NCBI GenBank assembly: GCA_963853835.1
Contig: OY970824.1
Span: 66,358,884 to 66,422,883, forward strand
Source: Calendula officinalis
Taxonomy: Eukaryota; Streptophyta; Magnoliopsida; Asterales; Asteraceae
Reading direction: 5' to 3'
DNA length: 64,000 nt
Position 1 is the first letter of the stretch, and each line of letters begins with the position of its first letter. The notes beneath the pieces are model-generated. The model had not been told where the DNA came from, ran no database searches, and saw only the letters and a program-made list of their open reading frames with translations. Both the position numbers and the translations under genes were made by a program. Of the stretch, positions 22,571-34,255 are shown piece after piece.

Positions 22571-24820
22571 TCAGCACCCAATATCAAAGTATTTTGGATC
22601 TTCAGGGAAATGGTATTCCACATTTAACTGCCATCCACCACCAACAAATCTTTGTTAGTCCCCCACTAATCAACTACAAACTACAATTTCTATCATCAAT
22701 TTACAAAATTGGCCGCTTGTATTAAGATGTGTTCATCAGTTTGAAGTTCAATTAATTTGAAAAAACATGTCTATTACGCTAATGACGTTGATGAACGTAG
22801 ATACTTAATAACATTTATATAATGACACATCTGTTAAATTATATAGATATTATATATGAACTGAACATACCTTCCCTTCATCATCATCTGAATGGCGTTG
22901 TGGGAACACCACCTTCAAATCACTGCACAAGAAAAACTTCCTGTCCCCATAATTATCTAAACTATGTCTTTCAGATGATGAAAAACCATCAGAATTGATC
23001 TCAACCACTTTTGAACATTTTCTTTGAGGACATAGAAAACGAAGATGAAGGGCATAACGTAATGCACCAACAGCAGCCGTATTTCCATTCACCCTTGAAC
23101 ATATGCTTTTTAGTTTATTGGAACTTTCCACATCATCCCAGCTGGACGCCAGGTCAGCATCCACCTGGCATGTGTGACCGGATGATGCAAGGGTGACCTT
23201 ATGCCGTAGGAAAGTCTACATCATTAAATAACAATAATAATTTAATCAATTATAAATTTAGAATTAGCTTGATAATCTTGACTTGCCTTTGTGCCAGCTG
23301 GCATGTCACTCAAATCATAATTACAGAAGAATGTATGTAGCGGTGTCTTCTCTGGATTGCTTAAAATCTGCAAAAGAATCGAATAACTCAATCCATAGCA
23401 ATATAAATAACTTATACAAAAACATTAAAAGAATTAATATCCTTAATTTCCTCAAAAACTTGCAGAATGTCTCACATACCAGTTGTATACGTCCTTTCAT
23501 TGGAATACGCAAACGGCTCTGAGAATCATCAGTTTGAGGGCGAATTATCCTATTTTTGCTTCTGGATGAAGAATTCCCTGCAAGATCTATAGAAGCATGA
23601 TACAGTAAGTAACTGTCTCCATCAACACTTGTAACTGCAAAGGGAAGTTTTCGTGCTTTTGGTGAGAAGCTTCCACCATTTACACTTAATACAGCAAGAA
23701 AACCATCAATTTTCTGCATATTAGATAAACCCTAATTATACGCAAAACCTGCCACTTAAGCATATTAAAACTTAAATCTAACCTTGCTAATATCTCCTGA
23801 TGAAAGCCTGCCAGATAATAGTGATTCTTCAAAAGAACCAACTAATGACCTCCTAACTCTTGTTTTTCCTTGTAACTTTTGAATATGAGGGCTAAATCCT
23901 GAATCTTGGTCAAATGGCCAGCTTTTTCCTGTGCAAGTTTTAGGAGAAAATGACCCGATTTCATCACATAAATAACCGATTTCTTCAAGTGATGTGCTTG
24001 CCATTCTATAATTGACTTCAATGGATCCAGATTTGGTACCCGAGATCATCTTTTTATTTGAATTTTCCACATCGTTAAATGACGAATGCTTTTTGAAAAC
24101 TCGTTCAGTTGCAGTTGCCACTTCCTTGGAACGTTTCGGACCTAGGGGAGATGAAGAACGGGTCAAAGTCAACTTTTGTGCAGGTATTGGTATAGGTCTT
24201 GATTCTTTGAAATTCTTAAACAACTCATTTTCCTCAAGAACTGGCCCATCTGTAGATATAGCAGAGGATGTACAATTGTAATTGTAATTATGTAATATAT
24301 TCTGCTCATAGTGATTAGATGTATGACATATAAAACTAGAGGAATGATTACTGATTCCCATATTTGCTTTCTTATAATTCTTCTTCACCTTTTGAACATC
24401 GGTTTTGGCATGCGCACTCCCAATATCTATATGACCACCATCAAATGGTTGGGAAGAAAGCATATTGTTCAATGGTGACAACATTCTCTTCCTAACCAAA
24501 GACACATTATTATTTTTCTCGTTCATGTTGGTTGAAACGCCATCAAACACATTTGAGGATATATCATGTTTGTCAGATTGAAATCCAATGATTGTAGAAA
24601 ACGAATTCTCAACATTTTGTATAGAATTAGGTGTTGATGAATCAAACTTATGCTTTGAACTATTTATCAAACCATCAGTGGACTCTTTAATTATATTCTC
24701 AGCTTTCATCTCATTCAAATTACAATCACCCTGGCAGATTAGAGGCGAAATATGCTCCAAATTGCTTGATGTCCCTGAATCTTCAGAAGCTCTAATGTAC
24801 TGATCTTGTGGCAATCCCAT
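22571..24820 (-). CDS. Atos-like (DUF4210 / FAM214-type) domain protein
   Basis: Plant member of the family named for Drosophila Atossa and vertebrate ATOSA/ATOSB, nuclear proteins linked to transcription; the plant role is not established to my knowledge. Exons on the minus strand: 24820-23783, 23713-23480, 23367-23287, 23215-22871 and 22627-22571, 1755 nt, 584 aa. The start MGLPQ matches the usual plant start of this family; the open frame upstream has no earlier ATG. The first 320 residues are Ser/Asn-rich and variable. The conserved part begins near SFEESLLSGR (about residue 330) and continues through KIDGFLAVLSVNGG, KLPFAVTSVDGDSYLLYHAS, RLRIPMKGRIQL, LSNPEKTPLHTFFCNYDLSD, MPAGTKTFLRHKVTLASS and ends VVFPQRHSDDDEGK...FPEDPKYFDIGC. 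The third intron has a GC donor. No coding defect was seen. Confidence 0.9.
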
Positions 24821-25624
24821 AAGGGCTAAATTCTTATCCCAAACGCACGAATAGTGTTTTTCTTTTTCTTTTCTAATTCCTTCCCTTTGTTCTTCAATCA
24901 AACTACTGAACACATTGTTCTTAAGCAACTATCAAAACATCAAACTAAAAACAAACCCTAGTATTTGTGATTAATCAACAAACCCCTTTCTCTTTTCTGC
25001 TGAAATCATGATGATTATGTAGCAGCAACAAATGCCAATTGATTGATATCAAGACCTTTGAGGTACAAAATTGATATGCAACCCGCTCAATCCGTGCAAC
25101 CAAATCAATTTCCATATCTGAAATTAAGCAAAAACATCTATAAGTTTTTCCAGCTTACAATTTTTAAATCAAAATCTGCAGGTTATGCAGGTAGCTTATT
25201 AGAGTGATAATGCAGAAGGAAACAGAAACAAAAACACATGTAGCAGCAATCGAAAGCGATTCACACAAAACATCTACAGAGATGAATAGATTACATAGGA
25301 AATCGTCAAATCGATACAGAATTAGATCGGAGTCCAGTTTGAAGTGAAAATGATGATCGAAAAATATTATTATACACAAAAATGAAGGATCTGAGGTGAG
25401 TCGGTGATGCAAAGTATCGGCACCGATGAACAATCGGTGGCCGGTGAATACAAGTACCGCGGAGAAATCAAGTACGTCGGGAATAATTACACGGCAGCGT
25501 TATCAATCGGCAATCGACAGTTGCGCAATGCAAAATATGTATAGATACAGCAAATAAAAGTGAAAATGAGAGCGGAAAGTAAAAGATGAATTGAGCAGTA
25601 GGTTTTGTATTTTATTGTTAGTTA

Positions 25625-25632
25625 TATTTATA
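25625..25632 (-). promoter_or_regulatory. candidate TATA box of the Atos-like gene
   Basis: TATAAATA on the minus strand, followed by a CT-containing leader and then a long untranslated region. The distance to the ATG at 24820 (about 800 bp) implies a long, probably spliced, 5' UTR; a transcription start near 25595 is inferred only from the usual TATA spacing. Confidence 0.4.
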
Positions 25633-26473
25633 CATTCGTTTCTTCATCGGAATCCATGGGCTGTATAATGATAATATACAATATCTTCGAGCTCCGGCAC
25701 CGGCTCCTCCTAAATTGGGGTTTTGGAGGAGCACCTGCACCACCACGTCGGAAACCAAACTTCAGGAACAAAAGAAAAGGGGTAGAGCAAACAATGGCAT
25801 AATCGGTGGGTAAGGGTGGGGTATTTACGTGAACACTGGAGTGGTATAGATGTAATTTATCGTCTTTTGGAGGGTCAATATTTAAGTATAATCGTTTCGC
25901 TTTCTAATTTCCATGCGGGAGACACAAACACTGAACATACGTCTATATTTTTCTTTATTTTTTCCGTCCTTGTAGTATTAAGAGATAAATTTCAGCATTT
26001 GTATCAATCAAACCACCATCAAATGTGATTCAATACATCACCACCACCCCCACCCATGTGTATTAAATTACATGTGATTGCACACCGCCGACCACCACCA
26101 CCCCATGTGTATTAAATCACATGTGATTCAACACCTCTGACCACCACAACCACCAACATCTGCCGATCACCATCTCCACCGTCTCGTTAGTTAAAGTTCG
26201 TAATGTCAATAATTTAGATACTATAAATAATTTGAGTTGTAAAATCAAGTTGGTAAATATTATATTATTAATTTGCACATTATATTTTTGGAGAAAAAAC
26301 AACATATTAAAACAAAAGAGGTTAAAATATAAGTATTAGAAATCTAAATGTCAAATTTGTTAAAAGGCCAAAATAAAAAAATATTAAAGTTGACGACTAA
26401 GATAAAAAAATAAAATAAAATTGAACAGCATGCTAAGTACATACTGTTCACTAAGTTTGTAAATATATATAAT
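25633..26473. other. intergenic region with a short CCACCA-rich repeat
   Basis: No gene is recognised. Between about 26020 and 26150 a unit of about 60 bp is repeated imperfectly: the words CCATGTGTATTAAATYACAT and GTGATTCAACACC alternate with CCACCACC tracts. The rest is AT-rich. Confidence 0.5.
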
Positions 26474-28672
26474 ATCTTCTCCTATATATGAGCCCTAATT
26501 TGACTTGGGTTTGACAACTAGGCAATTCCGAGCTCTCTCATTGGCCGGTTTTGCCACGTGTAATTCTCCGATTGGCCACACATTTCATGAACAAATCCTT
26601 TTGGTGTTCAAATCAAAACTCCTACATTTATGGTAACAAACTATAATCACGTCAAAAGATACCCGAAATTATTCAATCATATAAATTCTATTTAAATACA
26701 ATAACTAATACAGCTGTATTATTTCGGATATATTATTCTATCATATAAAAGAGGTATATTATCCGGATCGATCCAATGGTGCCGAGCTTTACCCATTATA
26801 ACAGAATCACACTTCAGTAGACATTTCATGATTTTTTTTTTGTTTTAATTTATTTTATTTAACTATCCATTAATCTTGTGCATAATTTTCATACCAGTTG
26901 ACAATCTATAGATAATTTTAATTTGAGTTTCTGAATATCCAGTTTATTTATACATACAATCTTCACATTCAATTGATTTTATCAATTCCATAATTATCTA
27001 CCTTATTTTTTCATAAAAGAAAGTCAAAATTTTAAATTTAAATTTCCCTAAAATCCGGATTGACAAATTTAAAAATTTTGAATCTTTGATATTAATGTTT
27101 AACAATGTTCCTTAATAAAGATTACCTTAATTATAAATATTCGACCAAAATATTTAACAAATTTTGGATCTTTGATTCCGTTTAGCTTATTTACTAATAG
27201 GTTATCTTAATAATTGATCTTTTAACTCAAAACTCTTATATATAACTCAAATTCTCAAATTGTTGTTTAAGTTTTCCGTATGATATATAACGCAAAAAAT
27301 AACATTAACAAACTAAATAAAATTAACTTGAAAAAATGAAATAAGTAATTTTCATTTAAATTTCTTCATTATTTTTGTATTTAATAAGCATGTTAATAAT
27401 ATTCTAATTACTTTTAAATTGTATGCATCATAAGTGGAGGGTTCGAGGGAAGGCATACGACCACTTGTGGATGTCACTATCTAGGCTCGAACCACTGACT
27501 TGCTAACTAGCCGTTAAAAAAAGGGTAATAGTATTCAAAAAATTTATAATTATATGTTTTTTTTATAGTTATTATATTATTTGAAATAATTTGTATTAAT
27601 CAATTAAAATTTGTATTGTAGGTTATAAACTGTGATAATTCACGAACGGTGAAAATTTTGCTAAACGTAAATTTTTATAGAATCTCCTACTATATATGCA
27701 GCCTATTGGACGAAAATGATGACGTGTAACTACCCAAAAGTCCACCTACGCATATACCTTATAATTATGGTAATTCATGTATTTCCATCACTTTGTTTTT
27801 TGGCCATAACTTTGTCGATGTCTCAAAAGTTAAGAGCAAGAAATGGTTGAAAGTTATTTGTTGCGACAAATATGACAATTACACCAACTCAGCAACAAAT
27901 GTTGTTTACAAATAAGTTTTATTTCGTCTCTAAATTTCATATACCATTTATTCATGTATCAAAAATTGCTTATCATCATTTCAATTATGATTTGTTATTT
28001 TATTTAAATAGTATCACTATTTTGTTATTTTCATATATCTCTTTCGAAGCATGTCTGCCCGTTCGAGCGGGCTTTGAAGCTAGTAGAATATATTGTATGT
28101 CCCAAAATAAATGAATAAAAAATAAAAACAAGTTTATCAAGAGTCGAACCCAGGATTCATAGTAAACGCGCGAAGAGGTTTACCACTTTGGCAGACAAAC
28201 AACTAATTAGAGCTGCAGTTATTATGAATATAGTATATAACGAAAATTTTCACAAATGACAAATACACTGTTCATTCCCATGGTAAGACCATTTAGGAGT
28301 TAACCCTGTGTGTTAACCACTTCAACTACTTACTTACTTTGATTTATTTCAATGTTTAATACATATAACCTTTAACGTCAACAGAACCCAACACCATCAT
28401 TTATCTATTAAACGGCCCATACTTACTTCCATAAGAAATGCCCATTTCGGATCTGATCAGACCAGTAAAAAAAAGGCCCAATTTAGTTCACCATTTCTTT
28501 TTTTTTTACTTGTCGTACTTCCTTCGACCACCACCATCACCCGCCATTACAATCACTACCGCTATTGCTCACCATGCATCACCCTCACTATTGTCACCAC
28601 CGCCATTACTGTTGGCACCGCAAAATATAGTTACCGGGTACCTGCCGCCGCATTGTGCGGGTACCCTACTAG
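26474..28672 (+). mobile_element. candidate non-autonomous Helitron (outer)
   Basis: Left end TCTTCTCCTATATATGAG after an A; right end a GC-rich hairpin (GGGTACCTGC / GCGGGTACCC) followed two bases later by CTAG and a T. These are Helitron features: TC start, 3' hairpin, CTRR end, insertion between A and T. No Rep/helicase is present. The pairing of these two ends is inference, made because a second Helitron-like unit is fully contained between them. The interior is AT-rich with no gene recognised. A weak tRNA-like segment (minus strand, about 28137-28200, with GGTTCGACTC) lies inside. Confidence 0.5.
27683..28083 (+). mobile_element. candidate non-autonomous Helitron (inner, nested)
   Basis: 401 bp from TCTCCTACTATATATGCAG to CTAG. 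The 3' hairpin GCCCG-TTCGAG-CGGGC ends seven bases before CTAG. It is flanked by A on the left and T on the right, as expected for Helitron insertion. The left end resembles that of the outer element (TCTNCTAT...TATATATG), so the two probably belong to related families. Confidence 0.6.
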
Positions 28673-28857
28673 TTTAATATGAAGATCTTAATAAGTGTGT
28701 ATCTGCCTAAACTTTGGGAACACAGGTTGACAGCTTATAACATTAAAATATTTGTATAAACAATAACTAAAAAGTTTATACTTTAAACAATAGAAGAGAT
28801 TAAATTACATTGGATTCATCACTACAAACACAAGAAGCTTTTTAGCATCACAAATGC

Positions 28858-31800
28858 CTAGAATGGCCTGGCAGCTTCTTCCATCATCTTTTTTACTCTC
28901 ATAAGTTTTTCCAACTCTGTTAACACCTACATCACCACCAAAAAAAAATAACACAATATACGTATAATATTTCTTTTAAAAGTGTATCAACGTAATCCCG
29001 TTATAACGGGTTCCTCATAGTGGCCGAGCTTTGCTCATGATGCACGCGACTAACAATTGCCGTGGCCGTTTCCGAACATTCCGCTGGCCATCTGATAAAT
29101 GTTTACCTATGGAAGAGATCGAACTCATGACCTGTAGGAGATTATTTTGGACGCCCTTACCACTAGGCCATCATCAGATGGTACTAGTAATGACCTAGTG
29201 GTAAGAGAGCCTGAAGTGATCTCCTAAAAGTCATGGGTTCGATCCCTTACCTGGGTAAAATTACCAATAGCCAGGGGAAGGTTCGCAAAACGGCCACATA
29301 AATGGTTAGGTCGTGAACCCGACGAGCAAAAGCTCAGCCTCCCTGGGGAACTCATTATAAACGGGAATACTCTTCTTTTTTTTTTTTAAATACTAAAAAT
29401 CGTTACAACTTTTGGTGGTAAATTTAACAATGTTAATTTGTGTATGGTTTTAGTTTACCTCCAAGCCCACGTCTTCGGTACTAACAGCTTCTATATCATC
29501 ATAACCATACAAACCAGCAACTTCTGCAAACACAAACAAACGTTGTACAATACGTAAAATTAAATAATAAAATGTTCATGGGGAAAAAAAAGTAATTTTT
29601 CGGGACGAACTCTGGAGTGATATGGTTGTATCTGCTATCGCATATCCTTCGTGTAATTCTTCGTGTATCGTTGCCAGCTGGCTTACCACCTGATTATTTG
29701 TTCATATGCAGGTTAAATTAGTAGCTCATAGTTTTTTTTTCTTCATTTTATTGTGTTTTATTATATACAATTAGGAGGCCAATCAAGTCTGCCAAAAGTC
29801 TTACAAAGGGCATTCAACTTTCAAATAGGTGTCGCTTATACCAAACTTTGCAAAAATACCCCTAATTACGAACACTTTGCGGCCAAAACATGAAGAAAGA
29901 ATTACTTTAGTGGCTAAAACAAAATATAAAAGGGTTTTGGCATTAAACCCTAACTGACTTTTTCGTTTGTATTTTACCAGTCATTGTACCTTTTTTGATT
30001 AAATTACAAGGATGGTCCCTGATGTTTACACCAAATTTCACATATGGTCCTTTCTTTAGCATAACATTCGTTAAATTTTTCTGTTATAAAATTACACTAG
30101 TAGTCCTTTGAAATTACACCGGTAGTCTTTTTTTGTTAAAATATTGAACATACGTTAGGCTAAAGGACTGTATATGCAAAAAGTTTCCAAAAAAAGACTA
30201 CCAATGTAAGTTTTAAAGTAAAGGACCATACGTGAAATTTTGGTTAAGCCTCATCGACTATCCTTGTAATTTACTCTTTTTTTGCATATGAATGATTAGA
30301 AAAAGGTTTTGTGTACGGTTACAAAGATTTTGTAACCAGAAATTCAAGGTACTTATATAAACTTTAACATTACATATAAATCTACCATTTTTATATAAAC
30401 ATTTAACGTATTAAACCTTTTGTTAGGCATACCTCAGAATGTGATGCAGATGATGAAATGTCTGTTCCAAAAAGTCGAACTCCATCTTCTATTATTTCTT
30501 TGGCCACAATATCCAAAGGAACGTCTACCCAAACTGAGACACCGTGTCTCAAAAGCGACCTGTAACATGTTATGATTTCAGTAAAATTGAAAAAAGAAGA
30601 AGCAAAATAAGTATAATTTACAACAGTTTTAAGAAGAATAAAAGTTGAAAAAATATGTACAAGTTGGTTTGGCTCTGAACAGCACCGTCTCCAGCTGAAA
30701 CAACCAGTCGCCCCATTGATGATAATTGTCTCAACACTTCAGACTGTAAAAAATATATACAGTTATATATTCGTATATAAATTGGAGGTGATTTGTACAC
30801 CATCTTTTTTTATCCATACACCACCATAAATAATTGATTTGACTATAATACCCGTGCATCAAAAAGAGGGTTTAAAGAAGAAGTTAAAATGAGCAAGGGC
30901 AAATTAGTCAAAACAAGATGGTTTGGTTTTTTTGAGTTGCATTTGAATACTGAACACTCCTTGTAACGGATCAAATTGGTAGTTATTCTTACGGGCCGGG
31001 CCAAACAGCAAGGACTTTTCTTGTCTTTTCTTTTCTTGTATTTCATAAATAACTAAACATTCTTTCACGATGATAATCTAATATTTAAAACAAGACAATT
31101 TCGGAGGTTAAATGCATAGTGACGGTGACCCATTTAACTTGTTTTCTTTTAGCTATTTTCTTAACTCTACTCATTTGACCCGTTAGAAGGCAAAGTATAA
31201 AGTATAAACCCAAATTCAAATTGACTCATTTATCGATAAACGGGTCTAATTAACATTGTAATTCAAAAGATAAAAGGAGAACAAAAAAATCACCTCTGAT
31301 TCACGGAACCCAGCTTTATCAGTTTCTAGAAATTGTTTGGCCATAGCTTCACCACCAGCAGCTTCAACAACCAAACTATCACTGCATTCAAGCTACCATG
31401 TATTTAGAATAATCATTCTTTTTCATGTATAGATCAAATTTGACAAAAGAAATACCTGTCAAAATAGTAATACCGTAATACATCTGCCAAAAGTTTCCCC
31501 AACTTTGTTTTCATAGTGCTGTTTATGCCTGGAAATTATTAAAAAACACAAGAAAATTTCAGCAATATTGTAGGAGGAACAAAATAAAAATAAATAAAAA
31601 AACATTTGGTGATGGCCAGGCGGTAAGGGCGCCCGAAATGATCAACGAGTTCGATCCCTTCCCTAGGTATACATTTACCAGATGGTCAATGAAGGTCCAG
31701 AAACTGTTAGGTCACGTACATCATGAGTAAAGTTTAGCCACCCCAGGGGAGCCCGTTATAAACGGGAATACCTCTTTTTTTAAGGTATGAGAAATAAAAA

Positions 31801-32447
31801 CTTACCAACAAGATAAATTGAAGTTCCTTTTAACCCAGGGGCTAGTTCCATTGCTTTCTTCTGAATACAGAAACCAAATAATGTTAGTTTTTGCGTTCAT
31901 TTGTATTATATATATATTTCCATCAAAATGATTGAAAGATGTGAAGTAGCATTATGTTGGGGACTAAAATCACCTTGACAGCTAACGTGGGGTCAATCTC
32001 AATCTCAAGAGCCTGAACTGCAGAACCTTCATTATGTAAGACTAAGGCGTTAATGGTAAAGATGAAACATGGATAATGTTCAAAATTATATAAATAAATC
32101 TCTTATATAAAACCATTTACGAATGGGGGAGTCGAATTTTGGGAAATTACATTCAAAACAGGCGTGGCAACTCATAGAAATTAGCTAAAAATGTCCAGGA
32201 AGGTTGTGTGTAAGAAAGATCTAGAAAAAAAAACATTATACAGCTCTTCTACGAATAAGTTATGTTCACCTGGTAGACCACCATCGTCGAGAAACGAGCA
32301 GGAGGCTGTGAGGAGTTGGCGAGTGTTGTTGAGAGAACGAGGAGTAGTGTTAAGCGAGAGTGATGAAATACCATTTCGAATTGGAAGAGAGGGAGAATTA
32401 AGGGGTTTTGGGAAAACAAGGTTGCAGCAACCTTGAATTATCGCCAT
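28858..32447 (-). CDS. SKL1: shikimate kinase-like 1 (SKL1), plastid, predicted non-catalytic
   Basis: Plant shikimate-kinase homologue required in Arabidopsis for chloroplast development but lacking kinase activity. Ten inferred exons (minus strand): 32447-32270, 32026-31974, 31860-31806, 31528-31456, 31381-31294, 30743-30661, 30559-30433, 29689-29611, 29523-29459 and 28926-28858; 870 nt, 289 aa, the usual SKL1 length. Residues 1 to about 55 are Ser/Thr/Asn/Arg-rich, a likely chloroplast transit peptide. The nucleotide-binding loop reads LVGINSTMKTKLGKLL and does not match the GxxGxGKT Walker A of true shikimate kinases; the canonical glycine run is SAGDGAV. The segments YYYFDSDSLV, EVLRQLSSMGRLVVSAGDGA, TNLSLLRHGVSVWVDVPLD and GYDDIEAVSTEDV are diagnostic. 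All junctions are GT-AG and in frame. Introns hold SINEs and a MITE. Confidence 0.92.
28997..29178 (-). mobile_element. tRNA-derived SINE, copy B (last SKL1 intron)
   Basis: Read on the minus strand it begins GATGATGGCCTAGTGGTAAG (A-box region), has a B-box-like GAGTTCGATC near 29117-29127, and continues to CGGCCACTATGAGGAACCCG with a terminal GTTATAACGGG. It is the same family as the copies at 29189 and 31611, and lies head to head with the copy at 29189. Confidence 0.75.
29189..29387 (+). mobile_element. tRNA-derived SINE, copy A (last SKL1 intron)
   Basis: The head ATGACCTAGTGGTAAGAG contains an A box. The B box GGTTCGATCCC is at 29236-29246. The body ends CATTATAAACGGGAATAC followed by a T-rich tract, the form of plant SINEs that end in a pol III terminator. 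It is opposite in orientation to the SKL1 gene. Confidence 0.82.
29997..30276. mobile_element. MULE-derived MITE in an SKL1 intron
   Basis: The ends are inverted copies: left GATTAAATTACAAGGATGGTCC, shared in core with the right end read inverted GAGTAAATTACAAGGATAGTC. The internal words GGTCCTTT and ACCGGTAGTC match the termini of the Mutator-like element at 32798. It is 280 bp and noncoding, within intron 29690-30432. Confidence 0.65.
31611..31781 (+). mobile_element. tRNA-derived SINE, copy C (SKL1 intron)
   Basis: The head GATGGCCAGGCGGTAAGGGC is followed by the B box AGTTCGATCCC, and the body ends CCGTTATAAACGGGAATACC and a T tract. It lies in the intron between the third and fourth coding exons and opposite to the gene. 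Confidence 0.8.
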
Positions 32448-32797
32448 TGTTGCACCTCCAATTCGAAGGATTTTGATCCCACTAGTTTCTCAGCTTTGCC
32501 TTTGGTCCAATCCTCCTTTTTTAAATTCAATCCAATTCTAATAAATAATTTTTCTTTTCTATACTAGTACTCCGAATTATTTATAAGTAATTATCATAAA
32601 GTAGATAGTGTGCATTACTGCATTTCATCATCAATTTAGGGGTTTTTGGATTGCTTATTAATAATAGACCATTCGTTTTGAAAAATAAATAAACAAATAA
32701 TTAGTAGTTTGCAAAATATGATTTTAAAGAAATAGGGTTTAGATTAATTTATATATTTATACCGAATGAAATCACAATAGTAAGATAATTAGTTTTT

Positions 32798-33008
32798 GAG
32801 TTAATTACACGGATGGTCCTTTAACTTTGACGCAGATTTCACCGATGGTCCTTTAGTTTTCAAAAATTACACCGATGGTCCTTTATTTTGAAATCTCTTT
32901 CACCAGTAGTCCTTTAGGGTAACGGACGTGTATTTGGCCCGTTAAGTGAAATCACGTGACTGGCACATGAGGGCATTTTTGTCCAACTTTTTCCTTCCTT
33001 CTCTTTTC
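32798..33008. repeat. left TIR of the MULE
   Basis: Contains four spaced copies of the word GGTCCTTTA or AGTCCTTTA followed by GGCCCGTTAAGTG and CATGAGGGCATTTTTG. By eye it differs from the right TIR at only a few positions. Confidence 0.93.
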
Positions 33009-33104
33009 CCTCTTTTAAACCCTCTCTTCCTTCCTAGCTCGACTTCAGTCTTCACCCGCTCCAAAATTTTCTTCTTCACACAGGCATCATCTTCTCCACC
33101 AACA

Positions 33105-33460
33105 ATGGCGATTTGCAGGTGCGGAGTGGAAGCTATAATTCGTACTTCCCGGACCGCTAGAAACCCTGGACGCCGCTTCTACGCATGTTCACGTCAGGTA
33201 ATTTTAACCTAGAATTGAAACTGTTCTTCTTGATTTGACCTAATTTTGAGTATTTTCCTCAGTATTCGAAATGCCGGTTTATAGGCTGGGTTGATCCGCC
33301 TGTGTGTCAGCGATCGTCAGAGATTATCCCAGGTTTATTAAATTCCATGAACAAGCTCGAGGAGAAGCTTGAAAATTCTAAAAATGAAGCAAGAAGGTTG
33401 AAGATCTGGTTAATAGTTAGTTGGGTAGCATTTGGTTTGTATGTGGCTATGATAAATTAG
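33105..33460 (+). CDS. GRF-type zinc-finger, coiled-coil, membrane-anchor protein inside the MULE
   Basis: Two exons, 33105-33197 and 33263-33460 (GT-AG intron), encoding 96 aa. Residues 4-45 form a GRF-type zinc finger: CRCG...RTSRTARNPGRRFYACS..., then CRFIGWVDPP. A short Glu/Lys heptad-like segment follows (NSMNKLEEKLENSKNEARR), and the C-terminus is one hydrophobic span (WLIVSWVAFGLYVAMI). The layout resembles plant At4g04775-like proteins of unknown function. The gene is intact, starts about 100 bp inside the left TIR and is transcribed towards the transposase, the position mudrB has in maize MuDR. Whether it aids transposition or is a captured host gene is unknown; the GRF domain suggests nucleic-acid binding. 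Confidence 0.75.
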
Positions 33461-33464
33461 TTTG

Positions 33465-34255
33465 CAGAAGTTGTAGCACGTAATCACCCTTTTTTTTTGT
33501 AGAAGTTGTAGTATGTGGTCATTAGACCATTTTGATGTTGTATTTTGAAACTGGATAGATTCTGCAGTATGTAATCACCATTTTGATGTTCTAATTCTGC
33601 ATTTTGATAGTAATTTGGGTAGCATTTTGTAATCACCACTTTGACAGTTAGTTGGGTAGCATTTGATGTAGTATGTAATCACCATTTTATACTAATTTTG
33701 CAGTTTATAACATGTCCATGTGGTACTAATTCTGCAGTTTATAATATCCATTTGCAGCTTATAATTCTGCAGTTTCTGCAGTTTGTAACTCTGCAGTTTC
33801 TGCAGTTTATAAATCTGCAGTTTCTGCAGTTTGTAACAATAATTCTGCAGTTTCTGCACTTTATAATTCTGCAATTTGTAACAATAATTATGCAGATTCT
33901 GCAGTTTATAATTCTGCACTTTGTAACAATAATTCTGCACTTTGTAACAATAATTCTGCACTTTGTAGCAATAATTCTGCACTTTGTAACAATAATTCTG
34001 CACTGCACTTTGTAGCAATAATTCTGCACTTTGTAATAATAATTACAAACTACAGTTTCAACAGTGAACATTACAACCATCATATATCACACATAAATTC
34101 AGAGTTACAAAATGCAATTTTAACAGTTTCACCAAATCACAAAATATTAAATTAGCAAAAGACCCTATGTTAACAGTTTCAACAGTAGCAAAATATGTTA
34201 ACATTACAAGTTCATAACTAGCAAAAGTAAATATAAAATACTAAACTTCATAAAC
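33465..34255. repeat. tandem repeats between the two MULE genes
   Basis: First, several copies of GTAGTATGTAATCACCATTT at 33490-33690; then, about 33700-34045, a run of short units built from AATTCTGCAGTTTGTAACAA and AATTCTGCACTTTGTAACAA. The open frames that cross it on both strands are products of the repeat. Confidence 0.8.

Noticed and set aside
28137..28200. Possible tRNA gene on the minus strand (GGTTCGACTC with an A-box-like stretch)
   Set aside because: I could not build the four stems of a tRNA cloverleaf; at best a degraded SINE head.
33641..34083. Three overlapping frames of 108-124 aa
   Set aside because: Encoded by the AATTCTGCAGTTTGTAACAA tandem repeat; repetitive peptides in every frame.
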